Part shown: positions 47,979 to 55,216 of the stretch, piece after piece
How positions within the stretch are numbered: the stretch's first letter is position 1
How the letters are laid out: each line of letters opens with the position of its first letter
Source: Leptolyngbya sp. SIO1E4
Lineage (GTDB): Bacteria; Cyanobacteriota; Cyanobacteriia; Phormidesmidales; Phormidesmidaceae
DNA length: 64,000 nt
Direction of reading: 5' to 3'
Assembly (NCBI GenBank): GCA_010672825.2
Contig: JAAHFU020000002.1
Coordinates: 756,001 to 820,000 of the forward strand
Notes under the pieces: model-generated
The model's database searches: none
Told to the model about the DNA's origin: nothing
Seen by the model: the letters and a program-made list of their open reading frames with translations, nothing else
Made by a program: the position numbers and the translations under genes

Positions 47979-49589
47979 CTATTCCGCAAGCGTTAGTTCA
48001 CGAACCAGCGCAATGGGCAGATTCGATTGACTCAGCACCGCCGCATAGGACGGATCTAAATACTGACGATAGGCATTATCCCCAGCCAGATGGGTTTTGA
48101 AAAAAGCTAAACTCATCACCTTCACATAGTGCTGTGCCAACTCAGGGCTAGGCCCAATCACCACCTCAGGCAGCGCTACCGCCTCGGCAGCTTGTGGATC
48201 ATAGATGGTTGAAAAGTGGGTGCCCCCCTCCATGAGCAACAGATAGCGCTCGGGAGATTCTAGCCAAGTAAAGGGGCGAATTTGCTCGGCCAGGGCTGGG
48301 GTGACCGTATCTTCGCTGCCTGAGACAACCATAATTGGCACCGTAATATTCGCCAGCCCCTCAGGGCCAAATACAGCACTATTCAAGGGGTTGATTGCAA
48401 ACGCAGCCTGCACACGACTATCTTGCAAGGCTGGCAACGGCTGGGCCAGGGACGGCACCAAGCATTGCAGCAGTAGCGACAAATTGAGCTGGATAATCTG
48501 GGGAGGGCAGGTTTCCCCTAACACATCAAGGTCAACGGTGGCCCCGGCCAGGGCGAGGGTCGTATAGGCCCCCATCGATTGCCCCAAAACCCCCACTCGT
48601 TGCAGATCTAGACGATTTCTTAAAGCCGGATTACGCTGCACTGCGACCTCTAGCTCATCTAAGAGGCCTTGAATAGCGGTTGGACGGCGAATCATGTCTT
48701 CAGGCTCAACAGCTTCTCGGGCAGCCCCTCCCAACAGCTCAGTGAGCTGAGCAGCACTGCTGCCAGGATGCTCTACCACAGCCACAGCAAACCCATGGGA
48801 GGCCAGATGCTCAGCCAGGTAAGCGAACGTGGCAAGATTGCCGCCGAGCCCGTGGGAAATGACCACCAATGGTAGATTCCGCCCCTGGGGCAGATAGAGT
48901 TCGGTGAGTAAAGGAGCAGGTTCAAAGGTTTGCTGACTCCAGCGATAAGGCCCGCTTGAAGCCAGCACAACTGAAGTATTTAGGGAAAAATCGTTTTCGG
49001 ACTCTATGGCTATTTGGGCTGACTGTTCGCGAATTTGAGCCGTAGTTTCGTAGGTCCGGTTAATCTCTGTGATCACCGCCCTGGCCACGACCAAAAGTCG
49101 CTGCAAATCGACCCGTGCCCCTTGGGTCGGAAAATGCTTTAGCACATTTAGCACGTTGAGCCCACCGTCAGGGTCTGCTGCTGCCAGGATCACCGCACCT
49201 CGAATTGCCCGTGCCCCATTTTGCCGCCCCGCCGTTTGAATCACCCCCCCAAGCCACTGCAAAATCGCTTCGCCCTGGGACGTATAGAGAAACTGAGAAA
49301 CCGTGACGACATCCAAATCAGCACTAATTAGCAGGCCGCTACGAAATTGCTCAAGCTGCTCGGGCGTGAGATAGCGACCGTAAACTTTGAGTTCATCAAC
49401 GAGTTCGCCTGTGCGGGCATAGGTTTCGAGGGTATCGACGGAGATAGAGCGCTCAATCGGCCCAAAGCTAGCGAAAATACGCTCGGCACTCAAACCTGGC
49501 AAGGCTAGCAAAAGAGATTGGAGCAGGCCAACCCCCAGGGAGCCTACTAGAATTCGTGCTCTACGATTTTTCCAAAATCTGATCGGCAT
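47979..49589 (-). CDS. DUF1400-alpha/beta hydrolase, exported
   Basis: A 536-residue protein. From ATG 49589 it has a basic start and signal peptide (RRARILVGSLGVGLLQSLLLALPGLSA), then a DUF1400 region (about 30-150) found almost only in cyanobacteria, then an alpha/beta hydrolase domain with the nucleophile elbow GQSMGAYTTLA and a late His (GGTHFST). It resembles platelet-activating-factor acetylhydrolase/dienelactone hydrolase-like enzymes. Substrate unknown. I reject a TTG start 12 codons upstream for lack of a ribosome-binding site. Confidence 0.87.
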   Translation of the reverse strand: MPIRFWKNRRARILVGSLGVGLLQSLLLALPGLSAERIFASFGPIERSISVDTLETYARTGELVDELKVYGRYLTPEQLEQFRSGLLISADLDVVTVSQFLYTSQGEAILQWLGGVIQTAGRQNGARAIRGAVILAAADPDGGLNVLNVLKHFPTQGARVDLQRLLVVARAVITEINRTYETTAQIREQSAQIAIESENDFSLNTSVVLASSGPYRWSQQTFEPAPLLTELYLPQGRNLPLVVISHGLGGNLATFAYLAEHLASHGFAVAVVEHPGSSAAQLTELLGGAAREAVEPEDMIRRPTAIQGLLDELEVAVQRNPALRNRLDLQRVGVLGQSMGAYTTLALAGATVDLDVLGETCPPQIIQLNLSLLLQCLVPSLAQPLPALQDSRVQAAFAINPLNSAVFGPEGLANITVPIMVVSGSEDTVTPALAEQIRPFTWLESPERYLLLMEGGTHFSTIYDPQAAEAVALPEVVIGPSPELAQHYVKVMSLAFFKTHLAGDNAYRQYLDPSYAAVLSQSNLPIALVRELTLAE

Positions 49590-50078
49590 GAGAGGTGATT
49601 TGTACACAGTGTGAACCAGAGTCAATTAAGAGCGCTTTCACCAGGCAGTAGAAAGATATCAGTCTGATCGCTACTGCTCTTGCATGATGGTTAATTGCAA
49701 GGGCTTCAAGAGGCCCTTCTCAAGTTAGCGCTTAGTGGTGTTAGTGGTAACCAATAAACTGTTTGCATAAGACTTTTATCTATTTAAGAGTGACTTCTAA
49801 TTCAGATCTTAGACAGTGGAGAAGCTTTAGAGGCGATCGCGTCCCTAGTTCAACTGAACAGGGCAATCGCGACGGCTCAGGATGGCTAACCCCAGATTCC
49901 TGGTAAACAGCAACATCGGGTTTGAGCAGTTGAACCCAGAAGCTAGGGGCCTATAGCGGTATGCAGGCTAATCAAGTACACCCTAAACCCCAAACCCTAG
50001 CCCCTGCCTTGACCCAGATGTACTGGACTTACCTGAACAAGGCTGTATACAGGGCTAGGGGAGATTCAACGAGGAGCG
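49590..50078. other. Intergenic region with repeat copy B
   Basis: About 490 bases between the DUF1400 promoter side and the end of devA. It contains full repeat copy B (49951-50049) and, at about 49848-49870, a short partial match to the repeat's right end (TTCAACTGAACAGGGC). No other element was seen. Confidence 0.5.
49951..50049 (+). repeat. Dispersed heptamer repeat family 1, copy B (reference orientation)
   Basis: A full copy of about 97 bases. The left block is TATAGCGGTATGCAGGCTAA then TCAAGTACA; the heptamer block has CCCTAAA, CCCCAAA, CCCTAGC and CCCTGCC; the right block is TTGACCCAGATGTACTGGAC then TTACCTGAACAAGGC. The segments AGTACA and TGTACT flanking the heptamers are complementary, so the RNA could fold the heptamer array into a loop. 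Confidence 0.88.
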
Positions 50079-50783
50079 TTACGGGGTTGCCGCCAGCTCT
50101 GGCTGCCTAGATAAGCGCCCGTCCTCCATGTGGACGATGCGATCGGCAATATCCAGAATGCGATTGTCGTGAGTGACCAGTAAGATCGTGCAGCCTTGCT
50201 GTTTAGCCAGGTCATGCATGATATCGACGACATCTCGCCCTGATTTTTTATCAAGGGCAGCGGTGGGCTCATCAGCCAGCACAACTTTAGGGCAACTGAC
50301 CAGAGCACGGGCGATCGCGACTCGCTGTTTTTGCCCCCCTGACAAGTCAGCTGGCAGGTAATGGATGCGATCGCCTAAACCCACTTGCTCCAGCATTTTG
50401 GTAGCTCGATGGTGGCGCTCTACCTTAGGAAAAATGCCATGCACTTCTAAGCCCATTTGTACATTTTCGAGTGCGGTCAAGCTGCCATGCAAGTTATGCG
50501 CCTGAAAGATATATCCATTATTTCGCCTTGCTTTAACCAGGGAATTTTCATCGGCTTGGCAAAGTTCATGTCCCACAACGTTTAGACTGCCTGTTTGAGC
50601 CGAACGCAAGCCCCCTATCAGGGTCAGAAGGGTGGTTTTACCAGACCCCGAAGGCCCAGTCATTATGATGATCTCACCAGGGAAAATCTCCAGATTAATA
50701 TCGAATAACACCTGTTTTCGGAGCTGTCCTGACCCGAAGTAGTGGTTGAGTTGGTGAACAGAAATAACGGGTTGATCGGTCAT
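50079..50783 (-). CDS. devA: DevA-type ABC exporter ATPase
   Basis: A 234-residue ABC ATPase of the MacB/LolD-like class. Walker A is GPSGSGKTT, the signature is LSGGQKQR, and Walker B is VVLADEPTAAL. MTDQPVISVHQLNHYFGSGQ is the typical DevA start, so ATG 50783 is chosen over an extension of 23 codons. DevA powers the DevB-DevC-TolC exporter, which in heterocystous species exports envelope glycolipids. Here devC is separated from devA by a DUF2235 gene, though all are on the same strand. Confidence 0.92.
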   Translation of the reverse strand: MTDQPVISVHQLNHYFGSGQLRKQVLFDINLEIFPGEIIIMTGPSGSGKTTLLTLIGGLRSAQTGSLNVVGHELCQADENSLVKARRNNGYIFQAHNLHGSLTALENVQMGLEVHGIFPKVERHHRATKMLEQVGLGDRIHYLPADLSGGQKQRVAIARALVSCPKVVLADEPTAALDKKSGRDVVDIMHDLAKQQGCTILLVTHDNRILDIADRIVHMEDGRLSRQPELAATP

Positions 50784-51171
50784 GATTTCGAGGGATTTAG
50801 TCGTGCAGTTAGGGGTTAAGGATTGGGAGTTGGGTTTTATACCAGTTCTCATTTCTAAAGCGACAGATCAGCCCCCTCCCAGTCCCCCCTTTCCAAGGAG
50901 AGGTGCCGCAGGCGGTGAGGCAGCGCTATGTAGCGCTGTTTTGGAGAATTAGGTTTAGGAATGGATCTTTCATTAAAGGAGAAAGGGTCTTTTTATTCAG
51001 AGGAGATGTCTGCCTTCAGTCAGAAAGATTTGGCAAGAAAGCCAGAAGCCGGTACAAGAATGGATTTTAAATTTTGGCATCTGGCTTCTACTTTCAGGAT
51101 GATTTCTCCTCTTCAAAAACATGCCAGGAAATTTATCTCCAGGGCATTTTTTGCTTTGGTGAGACTCAATT
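50784..51171. other. Intergenic region between DUF2235 gene and devA
   Basis: About 390 bases, unusually long for the inside of a devBCA operon. It contains a hairpin CAGCGCTA-TG-TAGCGCTG (50921-50938). A plus-strand reading frame here (50961-51206) has no recognisable family and partly overlaps the DUF2235 gene; I do not support it. Confidence 0.45.
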
Positions 51172-52197
51172 TCACTGAGGAAGCCCGTAGAGTTTGTTGT
51201 AGATAGATTGGGTGTCAGGATACTTGGCAGACAATTCAGGGGTTAGCTGGAGTAATCGCGGCTCTGACAGTTGAGGTTCATTTGAGACTTCTTCGATGAC
51301 AAGTTGACTACGTTCAGGTAGGGGCACACAGCCAGGAAACTCAATCACCTGTTTCGCTTCGTCAAAAAATGAATAGTGAAAAACATCATGGTTACGATGC
51401 TGTCGAGAAGGATCGTCATCTAAATTGTTTTCATCGATCACAACAGGAGCATGGATATCTATCGGATAGTCAAACGTCTCTTTGAGGTTTATGCCTACTG
51501 CCCTGGCTTTCTGTAACATAAAAACCAAGGCAAGATTGGTTCTATTCCGATTGGGCAAACCGTTGCTTAACTCTGAATTTCCACCAATGTCACCATGTCC
51601 TCCTCTAAACCAAACTTCTAGGACATTCTCTCCATAGGCTCTATCAAGCCCAAAGCCAGCTCTTCTGACATCCAATGCCATGGCATGGAAAGTATTTTGA
51701 GCAGATATGGGAATCCGTTCTTGAAAGAAAAGCTCTGTATCATTGAGGGGCATTCCGAAGGATGCCACCGTATCAAACAGTCCAATAAATCTTATGTCTG
51801 GTGGCCCGTTCAACGGTTTTCCCGTTTTATCGACCAGCTCGCTGTAATCTTTGAAGGTTTTATCGGCAAAGGCCCTTGCTAAGGCTGCTCCTCGGCTGTA
51901 GCCAATAATGTCAATGGTTTGATCACCGCTTTTGAAGTGATCTTTCAACTTACGAAAGGCAGCGTTGATGACCCCGGATGCCCCGGCCCCAAACGCGCCT
52001 CCAACGATACGATCCGTTATGCTCACTGAGGAACCCACACCGGGGAAATATTCAGCCTGCATCCCAGCTTTAAGGTATTCGGCATAAAAGAAGACAACAT
52101 TGGTCAGATAACGCCCGTTTTTCGTCTTCGTGGTGGCTGTGATGGGGGACTGAGCATCCCAACGATCGCCGGTTCCATCAAATGCATAAAGTGCCAT
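51172..52197 (-). CDS. DUF2235 alpha/beta hydrolase (phospholipase-like)
   Basis: A 341-residue DUF2235 protein, the family that includes T6SS lipase effectors (Tle1-type) and many uncharacterised bacterial hydrolases. The nucleophile elbow is DIIGYSRGAALARAFA (GxSxG); then come FIGLFDTVASFG and WFRGGHGDIGGN, the usual Asp/His-bearing segments. It lacks a signal peptide. It interrupts the devC-devA order. By eye it is AT-richer than its neighbours and has no complete HIP1 octamer inside, hints of late acquisition. No immunity or T6SS gene is near. Confidence 0.87.
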   Translation of the reverse strand: MALYAFDGTGDRWDAQSPITATTKTKNGRYLTNVVFFYAEYLKAGMQAEYFPGVGSSVSITDRIVGGAFGAGASGVINAAFRKLKDHFKSGDQTIDIIGYSRGAALARAFADKTFKDYSELVDKTGKPLNGPPDIRFIGLFDTVASFGMPLNDTELFFQERIPISAQNTFHAMALDVRRAGFGLDRAYGENVLEVWFRGGHGDIGGNSELSNGLPNRNRTNLALVFMLQKARAVGINLKETFDYPIDIHAPVVIDENNLDDDPSRQHRNHDVFHYSFFDEAKQVIEFPGCVPLPERSQLVIEEVSNEPQLSEPRLLQLTPELSAKYPDTQSIYNKLYGLPQ

Positions 52198-52424
52198 AGT
52201 TTACCCGAAAGAAAATTATGAACAGACCTAATTTGAATCTAGGGGCTGTCATCAATTCGCGACCCAATCCTCTTACAGCCAAGGGGGCAGCCCCGAGTCT
52301 GTTGAGTTAGCGTGGGCGTGGTCAGGCTTATGCTCAAGGTTTCTGCGATTAACTGATGACACACCCCAGGAACTGTAGAACGCGTTGACTGGATGAAAGT
52401 TTGGGGAATACCCCCGTCACTACC

Positions 52425-53609
52425 CTAGAAAATATCCGCTGGATCGGCAGCTTGAAGTCGGCGGGTGGCGATCGCACCCGAGGCACCACACATGACAAAC
52501 GTGAGAAAGAGAACAAAGACCCCTCGACTCAAAGGCATTGCCAGGGGCAATGCTGTGGCTATAGCTGTCAGCTGATAAGCCCCTAAGGCAATGACCAAAC
52601 CGGGGATAAACCCTAGCACCGATAAAATGAGCGCTTCCTCAAAAATCACCCCGAGTAGATAACTATTGCGATAGCCCATGGCCTTGAAGGTGGCATATTC
52701 TGCCAGGTGACTATTCACATCCGTTGAAAGCACCTGGTAAACAATCACCATCCCCACGATGAAGCCCATGGTTGTCCCCAAACCAAAGACAAAGCCAACG
52801 GGTGAATTCCCTTGGATTTCATTGATTTCAAAATCGACGTAGCCTTGTTTGGTCAGCACCAGCACATCTGCAGGCAATCGAGTGGCTAAGGTCGTTCTTA
52901 CCAGCTCTGGATCATAGCCCGGCTGCAGATGAATTAGCCCGATACTCACGGCCCCCGCTTCACGCCCGGGAAATAACCGTAAAAAGTTTTGGTCGCTGGT
53001 AATCAGGGCACCATCATCTGCAAAGGAGGCCCCTACTGTGAATAGTCCGGCGACGGTCACGGTTCGCAAGCCAATTTCCGTCGTCACGGATTCCCCTTGG
53101 TTAACCTGGGCGATCATCTCCTGATAGTCTCCGCGTGAGGCTTGATCAAACAAAACATGATCTGGTAGGTGAATCGCGTTTAGCTGCTGGTTGACTTCAG
53201 GCAGGGTGAGCGCCGGTCGATGAGGGTTTTGCCCCACAATCAACATTGAGGTCTCTTTACGGGTTTGGGGATTTCGCCAGTCTACGGAGCCGACGTAGAG
53301 GGCATCAGCAGCGGCCACCCCTGGCACATCTTGGGCCTGATAAAGTCGCCGCCGGGTAAAGGTTCGCAGTTGCCCAAAGTTTTTAGCCTGATTACTGATG
53401 AGGATGATGTCTGCTTCTATGCTGCGGGGATATTGAGTGTTGGTGGTGAAGAGCGCATCGGCAAAGCCTAGCTGCATAAAAATTAAAACGTCGGCAAAGG
53501 TAATGCCTGCGATCGCAGTCAGTAGCCGGATGGGGTCATGCTTTAACTGCAGCAGCCCCAAGGCCGTGCGTTCTTGTAGGGTTTTGAATGTTTGGACGAA
53601 GCCCAGCAT
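52425..53609 (-). CDS. devC: DevC-type ABC exporter permease
   Basis: A 394-residue MacB/FtsX-like permease with an N-terminal helix (about 25-48), a large periplasmic domain (about 50-270) and three C-terminal helices (about 280-375). The stretches LQERTALGLLQLKHDPIRLL and SHLAEYATFKAMGYRNSYLL are characteristic of DevC. It works with the membrane-fusion protein DevB encoded 15 bases upstream and with the ATPase DevA. The DUF2235 gene lies 227 bases downstream, between it and devA. Confidence 0.93.
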   Translation of the reverse strand: MLGFVQTFKTLQERTALGLLQLKHDPIRLLTAIAGITFADVLIFMQLGFADALFTTNTQYPRSIEADIILISNQAKNFGQLRTFTRRRLYQAQDVPGVAAADALYVGSVDWRNPQTRKETSMLIVGQNPHRPALTLPEVNQQLNAIHLPDHVLFDQASRGDYQEMIAQVNQGESVTTEIGLRTVTVAGLFTVGASFADDGALITSDQNFLRLFPGREAGAVSIGLIHLQPGYDPELVRTTLATRLPADVLVLTKQGYVDFEINEIQGNSPVGFVFGLGTTMGFIVGMVIVYQVLSTDVNSHLAEYATFKAMGYRNSYLLGVIFEEALILSVLGFIPGLVIALGAYQLTAIATALPLAMPLSRGVFVLFLTFVMCGASGAIATRRLQAADPADIF

Positions 53610-53624
53610 GGTGGCTATTTCCCA

Positions 53625-54830
53625 TTAGTTGGTTTGAACGGTGACCGTAACCTGTAAATTAGTGAGCCCTGCAACGATTTGGCTAGAAGCTGGATCAAGG
53701 CGAACATGAACCTCCACCACCCTGGCATCCAGGTTGGCAGCGGGGTCTTCGTCAACAACCTGCTGCTGCTCGACTTGTAAGCCAATGCGTTCAACCGTGC
53801 CCTGAAGGGAATCGGGAATAGCGGTTGCGGTAATGGTGGCAGATTGACCGACTTCAATCTGGGAAATATCGCTTTCGTAGATCTCAGCGATCGCCATCAT
53901 TTGCCCAGTCTCTCCCAGGGTGGCAATGCCCTCATCACCAACGATTTCACCCGGGCGGGTATGAATGTCAATGATTTGGCCTGCAAGCGGTGATTTCACC
54001 GAAGCCTGATCTAGATTGGCCTGAGCTTCAGCCACCGCTGCGATCGCAGATTGCACTTCTGCTGCCGCCGCTGCCACATCTACCGGACGCACCTCCGCAA
54101 TTTGCTCGAAGGTGGCTTCAGCCTGCTGAATTTGTTGTTGGCTGGTCGTTTCAATCCGCGATAACTCCGCTTGCGCCTCTTGCCGTCGCCGTTCAGCCGT
54201 GGTGTAGGTCAACTTGTTGGTGTCTCGCTCAGAGGCGGAAACAGCCCCCTGCTGATAGAGCGATTCATAGCGGCTATATTCAACGCGGGCAGTTTGTTCT
54301 TCAGCCTCTAACCGAGCCACAGTGGCGCGTTGAGCCTCTAGCTGAGTGGTGCGATCTGCTCGCAGTCGGGCAATTTCAGCCTCCTGAGCGTCTAATTCAC
54401 CCGTCTGTGCACCCGCTTCTACCTGAGCGAGCTGTGCCTGGGCCACGCGCACTTGCTCTTCAGCGCGTTGCAAGGCGGCCTCTAAGAGGGCGCGGTTGTC
54501 CAAAATGGCGACGACCTGACCGGCTTCAACGCGATCGCCTTCCTGCACCAACAGCTGATCGATGCGGCTTTCTTGCACTGAGGTGGGCGGTGTGAGCTCA
54601 ATCATCTCCCCTGCGGGTTCTAAACGCCCCAGTGCAGTCACCGTTGAAATTTCAGACGCCAAAGCAGCCGCAGCTTCCGCCTCTGTCTCTTGCACTTGCA
54701 TGATTCGAAATTGTCGGATCCGCCAAGCGGCAAAGCCCGTGATGCCGAGGATAACGACGCCTGCGATCGCCAGCCAACGACGGGGCGATTTCGCCGAGGA
54801 TGCTTGATGGGTCAGCACATCTCCATTCAT
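53625..54830 (-). CDS. devB: DevB-type membrane fusion protein (HlyD family)
   Basis: A 401-residue periplasmic adaptor. One N-terminal membrane helix (about 19-36) is followed by a lipoyl half (GRLEPAGEMIELTPP), a long coiled-coil hairpin (about 110-260, rich in Glu/Ala/Gln) and the second lipoyl/beta-barrel part (SPLAGQIIDIHTRPGEIV). It bridges DevC to a TolC-type outer-membrane channel. It opens the devBC operon and is preceded by a near-consensus promoter embedded in a long inverted repeat. Confidence 0.93.
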   Translation of the reverse strand: MNGDVLTHQASSAKSPRRWLAIAGVVILGITGFAAWRIRQFRIMQVQETEAEAAAALASEISTVTALGRLEPAGEMIELTPPTSVQESRIDQLLVQEGDRVEAGQVVAILDNRALLEAALQRAEEQVRVAQAQLAQVEAGAQTGELDAQEAEIARLRADRTTQLEAQRATVARLEAEEQTARVEYSRYESLYQQGAVSASERDTNKLTYTTAERRRQEAQAELSRIETTSQQQIQQAEATFEQIAEVRPVDVAAAAAEVQSAIAAVAEAQANLDQASVKSPLAGQIIDIHTRPGEIVGDEGIATLGETGQMMAIAEIYESDISQIEVGQSATITATAIPDSLQGTVERIGLQVEQQQVVDEDPAANLDARVVEVHVRLDPASSQIVAGLTNLQVTVTVQTN

Positions 54831-54858
54831 AGGCTTTTCCCAGAGAAGGATTGCTTAC

Positions 54859-54913
54859 GCTTATCATACTAAACCGTTCAGTATTGTCAACCGAACGGTT
54901 TAGTATGATAAGC
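54859..54913 (-). promoter_or_regulatory. Promoter of devB inside a 21-bp perfect inverted repeat (likely TetR-type operator)
   Basis: Arms at 54859-54879 and 54893-54913 are exact reverse complements, separated by 13 bases; core arm sequence is TTATCATACTAAACCGTTC. On the minus strand a -35 TTGACA (54890-54885), a 16-base spacer and a -10 TATGAT (54868-54863) lie within it, so a protein bound to the arms would block RNA polymerase. Two ACCG-N2-type half-palindromes (ACCGTTCAGT and ACCGAACGGT) resemble TetR-family operators. Confidence 0.8.
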
Positions 54914-54980
54914 ATCTGAATTTTATGGAGGGTTATGAAGGGGTGGGCTGTCCCAGACTCTTCAACTCCCCGCCCTTCTT

Positions 54981-55074
54981 GTAGCGGTATGCAGGCTGAT
55001 CAAGTACACCCTAGACCCCAAACCCTAGACCCTGTCTCAGCCAAGATGTACCGGACTCAACTGAACAGAGCCAT
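54981..55074 (+). repeat. Dispersed heptamer repeat family 1, copy C
   Basis: A full copy in the same orientation as copy B: GTAGCGGTATGCAGGCTGA, TCAAGTACA, heptamers CCCTAGA, CCCCAAA, CCCTAGA, CCCTGTC, then TCAGCCAAGATGTACCGGAC and TCAACTGAACAGAGCC. It lies between the devB control region and the end of the GH13 gene. Confidence 0.88.
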
Positions 55075-55216
55075 AACTCTGGAATAGCGTTCGCCTACGT
55101 CTTTTACGTAGATGTCCAGATGTTTGAGACGACAAAGCTCACATGATTCGACAGTTGCTGGAGACGGCCAAATTCGTTATCCCAAGCAGCACCCCGCAGA
55201 CTCATCTCAATGAAAT

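Larger units (their letters stand above)
54831..55216. other. Intergenic region with devB control region and repeat copy C
   Basis: A stretch of 386 bases holding the inverted-repeat operator and promoter of devB (54859-54913) and family 1 repeat copy C (54981-55074). No further elements were recognised toward the end of the GH13 gene. Confidence 0.6.

Noticed and set aside
50921-50938. Hairpin CAGCGCTA-TG-TAGCGCTG upstream of devA considered as a terminator
   Set aside because: On the minus strand, the direction of transcription, no T-run follows; it could be structural only.
50961-51206. Plus-strand 81-codon reading frame between devA and the DUF2235 gene
   Set aside because: No family resemblance, and its end overlaps the DUF2235 coding region on the other strand.
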